DNA of 18,017 nucleotides from the NCBI GenBank assembly GCA_009992615.1, contig JAACVA010000215.1, positions 1 to 18,017 of the forward strand, in the 5' to 3' direction. The position numbers and the translations under genes are program-made. The notes under the pieces are model-generated. The model worked only from the letters and a program-made list of their open reading frames with translations. It did no database searches and was not told the DNA's origin. This stretch comes from Rhodobacterales bacterium. Its GTDB lineage: Bacteria > Pseudomonadota > Alphaproteobacteria > Rhodobacterales > Rhodobacteraceae. Below, piece by piece: positions 1 through 8,082 of this stretch (position 1 is its first letter; the number at the start of each line of letters is the position of its first letter).

Positions 1-1809
1 GGGCTGTATTCGGACGCTGACATTGCCAACCACCGGGGGGTGACCGCGCGGGTGCATGAGGCAGGCGGGCGGATTGCGATGCAGATCCTGCATGCCGGGC
101 GCTATGCCTATTCGCCCGAATGCGTGGCGCCGTCAGCGGTAAAATCGCCGATTTCGCCGTTTGCGCCGAAAGAGCTGGACGCGGCGGGGATCGAAAAGCA
201 GATCGCCGATATGGTGACGGCTGCGTCGCGCGCGCGCGAGGCGGGCTATGACGGGGTCGAGGTGATGGGCAGCGAGGGGTATTTCCTGAATCAGTTTCTG
301 GTCACCCACACCAACAAGCGGACCGACGATTGGGGCGGACCGTTTGAAAACCGGATGCGTCTGCCTGTCGAAGTGGTGCGGCGGGTGCGTGCGGCGGTGG
401 GCGACGATTTCATCGTGATTTATCGTCTGAGCATGATTGACCTTGTTCCCGAAGGCCAGACCTGGGGCGAGGTGGTGCGCCTGGCCCGTGCGATCGAGGC
501 GGCCGGGGCCAGCATTCTGAACACCGGCATCGGTTGGCACGAGGCGCGGGTGCCAACCATCGCCACATCGGTGCCGCGGGCGGCATTTTCCTGGGTGACG
601 CAAAAGCTGATGGGTGCGGTATCGATCCCGATCATCACCAGCAACCGGATCAACACCCCCGAGGTGGCCGAGGCGGTTCTGGCGACGGGTTGCGCCGATA
701 TGGTCAGTATGGCGCGGCCGTTCCTGGCCGACCCCGATTTCGTGGCCAAGGCGGCAGCGGGGCGGGCGCGCACGATTGCGCCTTGCATCGCCTGCAATCA
801 GGCCTGTCTGGACCACACCTTCAGCGGCAAGCTGTCGTCATGTCTGGTGAACCCGCAGGCCTGTCACGAGACCGAGTTGGTGGTTGCGCCCGCCGCAAGG
901 CCCCGCCGGATTGCCGTGGTGGGGGCCGGGCCTGCGGGCCTGTCGGCGGCAATCACGGTGGCGCAGCGCGGCCATGCGGTGACATTGTTCGACAGGGCCG
1001 AGCGGATCGGCGGACAGTTGAACATGGCCCGGATCATCCCCGGAAAGGAAGAATTTCACGGCCTGGTGGACTGGTACGAAACCATGGTGGCGGAAACCGG
1101 CATCACTTTGCGCCTCGGGGTCGAGGCGACGGTGGATGCCTTGGCCGGGTTCGACGACGTGATCGTCGCCACCGGCGTGTTGCCGCGCGATCCGGGCATT
1201 CAAGGGCAGGATGGGGCGAATGTTGTAAGCTATGTCGACGTTTTGCGGGACGGAGCCCCCGTAGGCCGACGGGTGGTGATCGTGGGGGCGGGTGGCATCG
1301 GATTTGACGTCGCCGAGTATCTGGCCCAGGCCGGGGACAGCCCCACACTGCATCTCGACGATTGGCTGGCCGAATGGGGCATCGGCGACCCGGCCGAGGT
1401 GCGCGGCGGGTTGCGCCCCGAGGGCCCCCGCCCCGAGGCACCGGCACGGCAGGTGACGCTGGTCCAGCGCAAGGCGGAAAAGCTGGGCAAGCGGCTGGGC
1501 AAGACGACAGGCTGGATTCACCGCGCGGCCTTGCAGATGAAGGGCGTGCAGATGATCGGCGGGGTGAATTACGAATGGATTGACGGTGACGGCCTGCATG
1601 TCAGCTTTGGCGCAGCGCGCGAGCGGCCCCAGGTGATCGCCTGTGACACGGTGGTCTTGTGCGCCGGACAGGTGCCCGAACGGTCGCTGGCCGACCGGCT
1701 GTTGGCGCGGGGCATCGCCTGTCACGTCATCGGCGGCGCCGATGTGGCGGGCGAGTTGGACGCCAAGCGCGCCATTGACCAGGGCACGCGGCTGGCGGCG
1801 ACATTGTAG
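1..1809 (+). CDS. fadH: 2,4-dienoyl-CoA reductase (NADPH), FadH, 5'-truncated by the window edge
   Basis: FadH reduces 2,4-dienoyl-CoA to 3-enoyl-CoA with NADPH so that polyunsaturated fatty acids can enter beta-oxidation. The reading frame is open from base 1, and the residues before the first in-window GTG (base 40) continue the family pattern, so the true start lies upstream. The 602 visible codons compare with about 670 in E. coli FadH, so roughly 70 residues are missing. An N-terminal Old-Yellow-Enzyme-like TIM barrel carries the active-site Tyr of GSEGY (280-282) and the His of GIGWHEAR (538-540). A C-x2-C-x3-C-x11-C cluster near 784-843 fits the 4Fe-4S site. An FAD dinucleotide fold (VVGAGPAGLSA, about 917-950) and an NADPH fold (VVIVGAGGIGFD, about 1273-1310) follow, then the conserved GKTTGWIHR segment. 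It ends 14 bp from the convergent transporter gene, with no terminator hairpin between them. Similarity to FadH is strong along the whole visible length. Confidence 0.95.
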   Translation, partial: GLYSDADIANHRGVTARVHEAGGRIAMQILHAGRYAYSPECVAPSAVKSPISPFAPKELDAAGIEKQIADMVTAASRAREAGYDGVEVMGSEGYFLNQFLVTHTNKRTDDWGGPFENRMRLPVEVVRRVRAAVGDDFIVIYRLSMIDLVPEGQTWGEVVRLARAIEAAGASILNTGIGWHEARVPTIATSVPRAAFSWVTQKLMGAVSIPIITSNRINTPEVAEAVLATGCADMVSMARPFLADPDFVAKAAAGRARTIAPCIACNQACLDHTFSGKLSSCLVNPQACHETELVVAPAARPRRIAVVGAGPAGLSAAITVAQRGHAVTLFDRAERIGGQLNMARIIPGKEEFHGLVDWYETMVAETGITLRLGVEATVDALAGFDDVIVATGVLPRDPGIQGQDGANVVSYVDVLRDGAPVGRRVVIVGAGGIGFDVAEYLAQAGDSPTLHLDDWLAEWGIGDPAEVRGGLRPEGPRPEAPARQVTLVQRKAEKLGKRLGKTTGWIHRAALQMKGVQMIGGVNYEWIDGDGLHVSFGAARERPQVIACDTVVLCAGQVPERSLADRLLARGIACHVIGGADVAGELDAKRAIDQGTRLAATL

Positions 1810-1823
1810 GCGGGCGCGCCGGC

Positions 1824-2738
1824 TCAGCCCTGCGGTTTTGTCTGTGTCGTGCTGCGCCCACGCTCTCGCAGCCAGATGACAAGCCCGGACACCACGATGA
1901 TTAGCGCACCGACAAGGGTGAAGGCATCAGGCACGTCGCCGAACACCAGATAGCCGGTCACCATCAGGTACAGCATGAAGGAATAGGTATAGGGCATCAG
2001 CGTGCTGGAGCTGGCAAATCCGTGCGCCCGCGTCAACAGTTCGTGGCCCACCCAGGCCAGCGGCCCCAGCCCCAGCATCAACGCCCAGTCGAGCGCCGTC
2101 GTCGGGTTGGTCCAGGTCACCGCCGCAAGCGGCAGCATGGCAATGGTGCCGGTCAGCCCGATGTAAAGCTGCATGGTTTCAATCGGCACTACGCCCGACA
2201 GTTTGCGGGTGAGGATCGAATACATCGCCATGGCAAAGGCATTGTACAGCGGCAGAAGCGCCCACCAGGTGAATTCCTGACCGAACGGGCGGATCACCAC
2301 AAGCACCCCGGCAAAGCCCAGAAAGATTGCCCCCCAGCGCCAGGCGCCCACCCTTTCGCCCAGCAGCGGCATCGACAGGGCACAGACGATGACCGGCGCC
2401 GAGAACATGATCGCCGAGGTCACCGTCAGCGGCAGGTATTTCAGCACGATGAAATTCGACACCGTTGACGACAACAGGAAGGCTGACCGCAACAGCAACA
2501 GCCCCAGACGATCCGAGCGGAAACTGTCGCGGTCCAGCCCGCCACGCAGCAGCCCAACCAATGAAATGGCAAAAGCCCCTGCATAGCGGATGAACGCCAG
2601 TTGCAGCGCATGAACCCCCGCCAGCACCAGCCACTTGACCGAAGTGTCGACAAGGGCAAACCCCAGATAGGCGACCAGCATCAGGACGATGCCCAGTTCA
2701 GCGCGATCCTGGTTGGCGCGGGCGGTGGCGCGGCTCAT
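1824..2738 (-). CDS. EamA/DMT-superfamily membrane transporter
   Basis: This 304-residue protein belongs to the drug/metabolite transporter superfamily, whose inner-membrane members export or take up small metabolites. It is almost entirely hydrophobic and fits the ten-helix layout of two tandem EamA repeats (about residues 16-150 and 160-290). The first repeat ends with a PLLGERVGAWRWGAIFLGF-type stretch, the usual EamA signature (helix, E-R, then the next helix). The tail is short, basic and polar. Its start codon follows the stop of the upstream oxidoreductase gene after 3 nt, so it is the last gene of the minus-strand unit. That position suggests export of a pathway intermediate or excess substrate, but substrate specificity cannot be read from EamA sequences. 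The next gene, fadH, converges on it. Confidence 0.9.
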   Translation of the reverse strand: MSRATARANQDRAELGIVLMLVAYLGFALVDTSVKWLVLAGVHALQLAFIRYAGAFAISLVGLLRGGLDRDSFRSDRLGLLLLRSAFLLSSTVSNFIVLKYLPLTVTSAIMFSAPVIVCALSMPLLGERVGAWRWGAIFLGFAGVLVVIRPFGQEFTWWALLPLYNAFAMAMYSILTRKLSGVVPIETMQLYIGLTGTIAMLPLAAVTWTNPTTALDWALMLGLGPLAWVGHELLTRAHGFASSSTLMPYTYSFMLYLMVTGYLVFGDVPDAFTLVGALIIVVSGLVIWLRERGRSTTQTKPQG

Positions 2739-2741
2739 CTG

Positions 2742-3620
2742 TCAGCGGAATTTCTCGGCGTAGAAATCCACCATCTCAGGGACCAGCTTGTCACCCCACC
2801 CGGCCTCAACCGCCAGGCCCAACCCGGTGCGCGCCGATGTGGACATGATCGATTCAACCCCGGCCTCACTGGCCATTCGGGCGTAATACCCCACATCCTT
2901 GTTGGCATTGACCACGGCAAAGGCCAGTTTTTGCGAATCGCCGTCGATGGCATAGGCTTTGACAAAATCCATCATTCCCGAATGCAACGGCCCTGCCGCC
3001 ATCACATCATAGACCGACTGGCGCGGCACGCCCATCTTGTCGGCGATGGCGAACGCCTCGGCCATCGCATTGGCGGTGGTCATGGCAAAGAAGTTGTTGA
3101 TCAGCTTGATCGTATGGCCCGACCCCAGCGGCCCGAGGTGAAACACGTTTTCGCCCAACTGGTCGAGCACCGGGCGCACGGTATCGAACGCCGCCTTGTC
3201 GCCTGCGCCCATGATGTTCAGCTTGCCCTCATAGGCATGCGACGGGGTGCGCCCCAGCGGCGCGTCAAGAAGCGTGGCCCGCGCCGCCGCCACCTTTTCG
3301 CCCAGCATCACGGTGGATGCCGGCAAGGATGTGCCAAAATCTATCACCACGGTGCCGGGTTTCAGACCGGCAATCACGCCGTCCTGGCCCAGCATCCGCG
3401 ATTCGACCTGATCCGACGTGCCCATGCACAGCATCACGATATCGCTGGCCGCCGCCAGATCGCGCGCCGTCGCTGCCTCGGTCGCGCCGTTTGCAACCGC
3501 CTTGTCGATGCGATGACGGGTCGTGTTGCCCATCACGGTCAGGCTGTGGCCCATATCCTGCAACCGTTGCACCATCGCCGCGCCCATCAGGCCGAGGCCG
3601 ATAAATCCGATATTGCTCAT
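2742..3620 (-). CDS. NAD(P)-dependent beta-hydroxyacid dehydrogenase (3-hydroxyisobutyrate dehydrogenase family)
   Basis: This soluble 292-residue oxidoreductase is in the family of 3-hydroxyisobutyrate dehydrogenase and tartronate-semialdehyde reductase (GarR/GlxR). Visible signatures are the N-terminal Rossmann motif GFIGLGLMG (residues 5-13), a DAPLGRTPSHA segment at 119-129 where the family has its substrate loop, and GSGHTIKLINNFF (166-178) with the catalytic Lys at about 172 and paired Asn at 175-176. Length is normal for the family. The substrate loop departs from the usual DAPVSGG form, so the substrate is probably not plain 3-hydroxyisobutyrate. A clear ribosome site (GGGAG, seven bases before ATG) supports the start at 3620. 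It follows a 192-nt gap after the second dioxygenase gene and precedes the EamA transporter by 3 nt. A GarR-like role would pair with the UxaA/GarD-type dehydratase upstream, but the connecting aldolase is absent. Confidence 0.9.
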   Translation of the reverse strand: MSNIGFIGLGLMGAAMVQRLQDMGHSLTVMGNTTRHRIDKAVANGATEAATARDLAAASDIVMLCMGTSDQVESRMLGQDGVIAGLKPGTVVIDFGTSLPASTVMLGEKVAAARATLLDAPLGRTPSHAYEGKLNIMGAGDKAAFDTVRPVLDQLGENVFHLGPLGSGHTIKLINNFFAMTTANAMAEAFAIADKMGVPRQSVYDVMAAGPLHSGMMDFVKAYAIDGDSQKLAFAVVNANKDVGYYARMASEAGVESIMSTSARTGLGLAVEAGWGDKLVPEMVDFYAEKFR

Positions 3621-3647
3621 GCCGGTTCTCCCATTTTTCCAGTATCA

Positions 3648-3667
3648 GGGCCGCATCGCGGCGGCCC
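3648..3667. repeat. 7-bp perfect inverted repeat in the dioxygenase-dehydrogenase gap
   Basis: GGGCCGC and GCGGCCC face each other around a 6-base loop inside the 192-nt gap 3621-3812. It lies about 30 nt before the dehydrogenase start on the minus strand. No T-run follows on that strand, so it is unlikely to be an intrinsic terminator. It may act as an RNA processing or stabilising hairpin. No convincing promoter was seen in this gap. Confidence 0.4.
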
Positions 3668-3812
3668 GGTTCATCGCTGCACTTTGCGCCGGCGCCTGCC
3701 GTACAGACCGCCACCGGCACCTCAGCCCGGAATGGCCAGGCGGCACATTTCCGGGTGATCCACCCATCGTCACACTGCGCACCAAACCGGCCGCATCGGA
3801 TGACGGCAAACG

Positions 3813-4700
3813 TCATTTGACCGTTTCAAAGGCCCGCGCCTTCAACGTTTTCTGCACTTCGTAGATGGTGAAATTCTCGGCGGGCAAAGGGGCGGGAATG
3901 CGGGCCCCTATGCTGTGTACCCGAGGTTCCAATGTGGGCTCACCGCACAACAGACGGGTGTTGTATTCTTCGATCCCGTGCCATTTGGTCAGCGATCCCA
4001 TGATCGGAAAGGCATCGCCCGCCATCATCTCATAAAACAGCAGCCGGCGGTCGCGGTCTGATCGGTTCACCGCCGAACCGTGCACGATGCGGCCATGATG
4101 GATGCTGATCGACCCGGCGGGCCCTGTCAGTGGCACGGCATCCTTCATATCGAACCCGCAGGCGGCCAGATCCATCGCCCCGGCAAACACACCATCGACA
4201 TGATGGTCATAAATCGGGTGCAGATGGCTGCCCGGAAACACCATGAGCGGGCCGTTCACCAGTTCCATGTCGTCGAGGATCACCGCAATCGCCATTACAT
4301 CGTCGTTGGTATGGGGGTAAAAGGCGAAATCCTGGTGCCATTCCACCGCCGCACCAAACCCGGCGGATTTCATGTTCAACTTGGTGGTGTGCAGCCGCAG
4401 GGACGGGCCGATCAGATCACGCGCCGGGGCCAGCACCAGATCGGAATACATCAGATCGCGCATCACCGCGTTGTGGGTGTGGGGCAGTTTGATCCGCCGC
4501 ACCCGGGGGGTTTGCGGCGTATGGGTGTCTTCCAGATCAATCTGGTCTGTGCTGGCGGTCAGGCTGCGCGACTGGTCGACATAACCGGCGATTTCGGCGC
4601 GCAGCCGGTCGATGAGCGCCGCAGGAATCCGGTTTTCCAGCACCAGATAACCGTTTTCGGCGTAGAATGCGATTTGTTCGGGGCTCAGGGTTTCGGGCAT
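3813..4700 (-). CDS. Phytanoyl-CoA dioxygenase (PhyH) family Fe(II)/2-oxoglutarate oxygenase, copy 1
   Basis: This 295-residue protein is a PhyH-family oxygenase, which uses Fe(II), O2 and 2-oxoglutarate to hydroxylate (sometimes demethylate) small substrates. The iron-binding triad is visible: WHQD with His122 and Asp124, and the distal His207 in IHHGRIVHGSA. Basic residues about 9-12 positions further on (DRDRR) fit the 2-oxoglutarate carboxylate clamp. The DDMELVNGPLMVFPGSH stretch (143-159) is the usual core strand of the family, and the first 25 residues hold the typical FYAENGYLVLEN opening. The ribosome site AAGGAG overlaps the stop codon of the upstream aroE-like gene and lies 7 nt before ATG, which indicates coupled translation. 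Bacterial PhyH substrates include ectoine, phosphonates and various natural products. None can be chosen from this sequence. Confidence 0.92.
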   Translation of the reverse strand: MPETLSPEQIAFYAENGYLVLENRIPAALIDRLRAEIAGYVDQSRSLTASTDQIDLEDTHTPQTPRVRRIKLPHTHNAVMRDLMYSDLVLAPARDLIGPSLRLHTTKLNMKSAGFGAAVEWHQDFAFYPHTNDDVMAIAVILDDMELVNGPLMVFPGSHLHPIYDHHVDGVFAGAMDLAACGFDMKDAVPLTGPAGSISIHHGRIVHGSAVNRSDRDRRLLFYEMMAGDAFPIMGSLTKWHGIEEYNTRLLCGEPTLEPRVHSIGARIPAPLPAENFTIYEVQKTLKARAFETVK

Positions 4701-4712
4701 CGCACGTCTCCT

Positions 4713-5534
4713 TCAGTCGGGTTTGAGGGCGTTCAGCAGCGGCAGAATTTCGTCCTGAGGCACGGTCAGGCCGGTATAGGCCTCGAAGGTGCGCACCGCC
4801 ATGGCGCGGAACAGATCGAACCCCGTGAGACAGGTCAGCCCCGCAGCGTCGGCCGCGCCCAGAAATGCGGTGCGCGTGGGGGTGTAAACGGCATCAAACG
4901 CCCAGGTTTGCGGGCCAAGCGCCGACAGGGCAAAGGCACTGCCCGGATATTCAACCATGCCCAGCGGCGTCGCGTTGACCAATCCATCGGCGGCGGCAAT
5001 CGCGGCGGGCGCCTCGTCCTGAGGCAGGGCACGCGCGCCGCTGCTGGCGGCAAGGGCGGTGGCGCGGGCGGGATCGGTGTCGCAGATCGCCAGATCGCGC
5101 GCACCCAGTTCGATCAGCGCGGGGGCCAAAGCCTGGGCCACGCCGCCGGCCCCCATCATCACCACCCGCCCCGGTTTCCGTTCAAGGGTGGTGAAAGCCG
5201 CAAGAAACCCGGTGTAATCGGTATTGTATCCCGAAAGCCGTGGCGCAAACACCAGCGTGTTGCAGGCCCCCAGATGCGCCACCTGCGCGACCATCGCGTT
5301 GGCCGCATAGCGCCGCGCGTCGGTCTTGAATGGATGGGTGATGGTCATGCCCGACCAGCCGTCGGCGCGGGCCAGATTCACGGTGTCGTCGAAATCGAAC
5401 CCGGCGATATGGGCGGTGTCAAACAGCGTGAAATCCAGCGCCCAACCGGCGTGATCGCACATGATCTGCAAGGCCGATGGCAGGCGGGTGCGGCTGATAT
5501 GTTCGCCGATCAACCCGGCGCGCAGGGTGGTCAT
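4713..5534 (-). CDS. Quinate/shikimate dehydrogenase-like protein (AroE family, NAD-type catabolic class)
   Basis: AroE-family enzymes interconvert shikimate/quinate and their 3-dehydro forms. The 273-residue length is normal. Visible elements are GMTITHPFK (62-70) with the catalytic Lys70, GACNT (89-93, Asn92), GYNTDYTGF (102-110, Asp106) and the nucleotide loop GAGGVA (128-133). Two features differ from biosynthetic AroE. The N-terminal substrate motif reads GEHISRTRLPS rather than the GxPIxHSxS form. The second strand of the nucleotide fold ends in ICDTD (150-154), with acidic residues where NADP enzymes carry NRT-x-R, which favours NAD(H). Both traits recall the Corynebacterium QsuD class as I remember it, and an alignment would be needed to confirm this. 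The gene is 61 nt downstream of the UxaA-type gene and is translationally linked to the PhyH gene that follows. The true substrate may be another cyclic or linear polyhydroxy acid. Confidence 0.85.
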   Translation of the reverse strand: MTTLRAGLIGEHISRTRLPSALQIMCDHAGWALDFTLFDTAHIAGFDFDDTVNLARADGWSGMTITHPFKTDARRYAANAMVAQVAHLGACNTLVFAPRLSGYNTDYTGFLAAFTTLERKPGRVVMMGAGGVAQALAPALIELGARDLAICDTDPARATALAASSGARALPQDEAPAAIAAADGLVNATPLGMVEYPGSAFALSALGPQTWAFDAVYTPTRTAFLGAADAAGLTCLTGFDLFRAMAVRTFEAYTGLTVPQDEILPLLNALKPD

Positions 5535-5595
5535 CTGGCCAACCTGCCGCCGCAGTGCCGCGTCAGGTGCTGTCCGGGGATAATCTCGACAACGC

Positions 5596-7098
5596 TCACA
5601 TCACCGCCCCGATCTGCCAGGGCACGAATTCGTAATCGCCCAGGCCCTGCGCCTCGGATTTGGATTTCTCGCCCGACGCGACGCGCAGGATCATTTCGTA
5701 AATCTCGCGGCCTTTCTGCTCCAGGCTGACCCCGCCGGTCAGCATTTCACCGGCGTTCACATCCATGTCTTCCGTCATGCGACGGTACATTTCGGTGTTT
5801 GTGGCCACCTTGATCGTCGGCGCGGGTTTGCTGCCAAAGGCCGAACCGCGCCCGGTGGTGAACACCACCATCTGACAGCCTCCGGCGATCTGACCCGTGA
5901 CCGAGGCGGGGTCATAGCCCGGCGAATCCATGAAAGTGAAACCCTTGGCCGTCACCGGTTCGGCGTATTTGTAAACGCCGGTCAGGGGCGACGTGCCACC
6001 CTTTGCCGCCGCGCCCAGGGATTTTTCAAGGATGGTCGTCAAGCCGCCCTTCTTGTTGCCGGGGCTTGGGTTGTTGTCCATGCTGCCCTTGTTGCGGTGG
6101 GTGTAATCCTTCCACCACTCGATCAGCCCGACAAGACGTTCGCCCGTCGCCCGATCCACCGCGCGGCGGGTCAGCAGGTGTTCGGCGCCATAGATTTCAG
6201 GCGTTTCGGCCAGAACGCCGGTGCCGCCTTGGGCGACCAACAGATCACAGGCGTATCCAAGGGCAGGGTTGGCGGTGATCCCGCTCCACGCGTCGGACCC
6301 GCCACATTGCAGCGCCACCTTCAACTCGGACGCCGGACATGTCTCGCGCACGCATTCATTGGCCAGTGGCAGCATGGCGCGCACCTTTTCGATACCCATT
6401 TCAACCGTCTTGCGCAGCCCGGCCACCCCCTGGATGTTCATCGCGGCAAACAGCGGCCCCTGCTTCAGACCCCATGCCTCCAACAGCCAGTCGATCTGGT
6501 TCATCTCACAACCCAGACCCACCATGATGACCCCGGCGTGGTTCGGATGGCTGGCATAGCCCCACATCACCCGTTGCAGCGCCTCGAACCCCTCTCCGTC
6601 GCCCGCCATGCCACAGCCGGTGCCATGCACAAAGGCGACCACACCATCGACATTGGGATAGGCGGCCAGTTCTTCGGGGCCAAAGGCGTCGGCGATGCGG
6701 CGCGCGGCTGTAGCGGAACAATTCACGCTTGTGACGATGGCGATATAGTTGCGCGTGCCCACCTTGCCGTTGGCGCGGCGGTATCCCATGAACGTGTCGC
6801 CCGTCGCCGGAACCAAGGGCCGCATGTCGGTGCCGAATTCATAGGCCACGTCGGTGTTGCGGAATTCGGTGTTATGGGTGTGCACATGGGCGCCGGGCGC
6901 GATGTCTTCCGAGGCCAGACCGATGAACTGGGCATATTTGCGGATCTGTTCGCCCTTGGCGATGGCTCGGGTGGCGATCTTGTGCCCCGACGGGATCAGC
7001 CCCGCCGTCGCGATTCCCTCAACCGGGTGCCCTGCGGGCAGGCTGCGGGTGGCCGTCACAACATTGTCGTCGGCATCAAGGCGGATATAGTCTGTCAT
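5596..7098 (-). CDS. UxaA/GarD-family sugar-acid dehydratase (SAF domain + UxaA core)
   Basis: Members of this family dehydrate aldonates or aldarates such as altronate and galactarate to 2-keto-3-deoxy acids, using a divalent metal. An N-terminal SAF domain (about residues 1-85, ending in GAHVHTHNTEF) is fused to the UxaA core. The core shows GTRNYIAIVTSVNCSATAA, VHGTGCGM, VGLGCEMNQI, QCGGSDAWSGITANPALG and a DNNPSPGNKKGGLTTILEKS segment, all hallmarks of the family. I place the start at ATG 7098, giving 500 residues, because GGAAAG lies 7 nt upstream of it. A GTG at 7131 directly abuts the previous stop codon and would add 11 residues of no family character. E. coli UxaA has about 495 residues, so this is full length. 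The substrate is undetermined: altronate, galactarate or a related acid are all possible. The uptake system and oxidoreductases around it fit acid catabolism. Confidence 0.9.
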   Translation of the reverse strand: MTDYIRLDADDNVVTATRSLPAGHPVEGIATAGLIPSGHKIATRAIAKGEQIRKYAQFIGLASEDIAPGAHVHTHNTEFRNTDVAYEFGTDMRPLVPATGDTFMGYRRANGKVGTRNYIAIVTSVNCSATAARRIADAFGPEELAAYPNVDGVVAFVHGTGCGMAGDGEGFEALQRVMWGYASHPNHAGVIMVGLGCEMNQIDWLLEAWGLKQGPLFAAMNIQGVAGLRKTVEMGIEKVRAMLPLANECVRETCPASELKVALQCGGSDAWSGITANPALGYACDLLVAQGGTGVLAETPEIYGAEHLLTRRAVDRATGERLVGLIEWWKDYTHRNKGSMDNNPSPGNKKGGLTTILEKSLGAAAKGGTSPLTGVYKYAEPVTAKGFTFMDSPGYDPASVTGQIAGGCQMVVFTTGRGSAFGSKPAPTIKVATNTEMYRRMTEDMDVNAGEMLTGGVSLEQKGREIYEMILRVASGEKSKSEAQGLGDYEFVPWQIGAVM

Positions 7099-7105
7099 GT
7101 CGGAT

Positions 7106-7111
7106 CTTTCC
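7106..7111 (-). promoter_or_regulatory. Ribosome binding site deciding the UxaA-family start
   Basis: GGAAAG on the minus strand is 7 nt before the ATG at 7098. It favours this start over the GTG at 7131, which lies immediately after the stop of the upstream gene. Confidence 0.7.
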
Positions 7112-7131
7112 GTAGGGTTGGATTTACCCAC

Positions 7132-8073
7132 TTATGCACAAAAGGGGGCGTCGCTTTTCCAGCGGTGAATGTCGATATGGGGTGCCTCGGCCAGACGGCT
7201 GCGCGCCTCTTGCCACATCTGTTGCCAGATTCGCCAATCTTGCAAGGTCGATTCCGGCGCGTTGCGTGACCGGGCAACAAACGCCGGGAAATGGCTGCGC
7301 CCGGTCGGCTGGCCAGTGCGGTTAAAGCGCAGATCGAACGACCAGCGGATGCCCTGCGTGGTGTTGGGCAACGAAGCATGGGCCAGCAAAGGATGCAGAA
7401 TCACGATCCCACCGGCGCGCACCGGCAACGGTTGCACCTTGTCCGCGTCGATGAACCCGTCGGCAATCGCCGTCTGGGTTTTCGGGCAATGCGGCAAGAT
7501 TTCCTGTGGCCCGTCAAACGGCACGACCTGAAGGCACCCGTTTTCAACCGTGGCATTGGTGACGGCGATCCAGACTGTCACCATGTCGGTTTGGTCCGCC
7601 TCGGCCAGGGCCACCGCACGATCCTGATGCCAGTCGGTGCGCGTGATATGGGCGCGCACCTCGCCAGTGCGCAGATCCTCCGCCGGTGGCTTTATGCGAA
7701 CGTGCTGAATCGGGTTTGAGGTGATTTCAGGCCCGATCAGCTGTTCTACGATGTCCAGCAGCGGCGCGGCGCGCAGCATGTCGAACACCGCAGGGCCGAA
7801 ATGCATCGGCGTATCGGCGGCAATCCGATCACCGGGCAGCGAGATGTCCATCGGTTGAAACCAGTCACAGCCGGCGCGATAGGCCGCGACAAGCCTGTCC
7901 TCGAACCCCAGCACGGCGGGAACGCGCCCTTCGGCCAGCCAACCGTCATACAGCCGGTCAAGAACGGCCGCATACTCGGCCCGAACCGCCGCCATGATGT
8001 CAGCCGGTAAAACATCCTGAACCACCAGAAACCCGTCGCGCCGATAGTCGGAAATCTGTTGTTGGGTCAGCAT
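7132..8073 (-). CDS. Phytanoyl-CoA dioxygenase (PhyH) family Fe(II)/2-oxoglutarate oxygenase, copy 2
   Basis: This second, clearly different PhyH-family oxygenase has 313 residues. The iron triad is present: WHQD with His149 and Asp151, and His232 in HPLLAHAS. Arg243 in GIRWSFDLRF fits the 2-oxoglutarate clamp. The central strand VENGCLQVVP (176-185) is typical of the family. The C-terminal part, from about residue 250 on, has a Trp-rich extension (DWRIWQQMWQEAR) not seen in copy 1, and the two proteins share little beyond the fold motifs. That suggests different substrates or different steps rather than a recent duplication. Its ribosome site (AAGGTG) overlaps the stop of dctM, and the start lies 9 nt after that stop, so it is cotranscribed with the transporter and probably acts early on the imported compound. 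Confidence 0.92.
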   Translation of the reverse strand: MLTQQQISDYRRDGFLVVQDVLPADIMAAVRAEYAAVLDRLYDGWLAEGRVPAVLGFEDRLVAAYRAGCDWFQPMDISLPGDRIAADTPMHFGPAVFDMLRAAPLLDIVEQLIGPEITSNPIQHVRIKPPAEDLRTGEVRAHITRTDWHQDRAVALAEADQTDMVTVWIAVTNATVENGCLQVVPFDGPQEILPHCPKTQTAIADGFIDADKVQPLPVRAGGIVILHPLLAHASLPNTTQGIRWSFDLRFNRTGQPTGRSHFPAFVARSRNAPESTLQDWRIWQQMWQEARSRLAEAPHIDIHRWKSDAPFCA

Positions 8074-8082
8074 GATGGCACC

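Noticed and set aside
3648..3667. Intrinsic terminator in the dioxygenase-dehydrogenase gap
   Set aside because: The stem exists but no T-run follows on the minus strand, so it is listed only as an inverted repeat.
2601..3758. A 385-residue plus-strand frame opposite the oxidoreductase gene
   Set aside because: It is a codon-position shadow of the minus-strand dehydrogenase, which carries clear Rossmann and catalytic motifs.
3265..3816. A minus-strand frame spanning the 192-nt gap before the dehydrogenase gene
   Set aside because: It enters the dehydrogenase gene in another frame and has no recognisable family. The gap is better read as a leader with an inverted repeat.
4080..5729. A 549-residue plus-strand frame across the PhyH and AroE-like genes
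   Set aside because: It covers well-supported minus-strand genes, its translation is rich in Gly, Arg and His without family motifs, and it has no ribosome site in sensible context.
6097..7269. A 390-residue plus-strand frame opposite the UxaA-family gene
   Set aside because: It is a shadow of a strongly conserved dehydratase gene and shows no domain.
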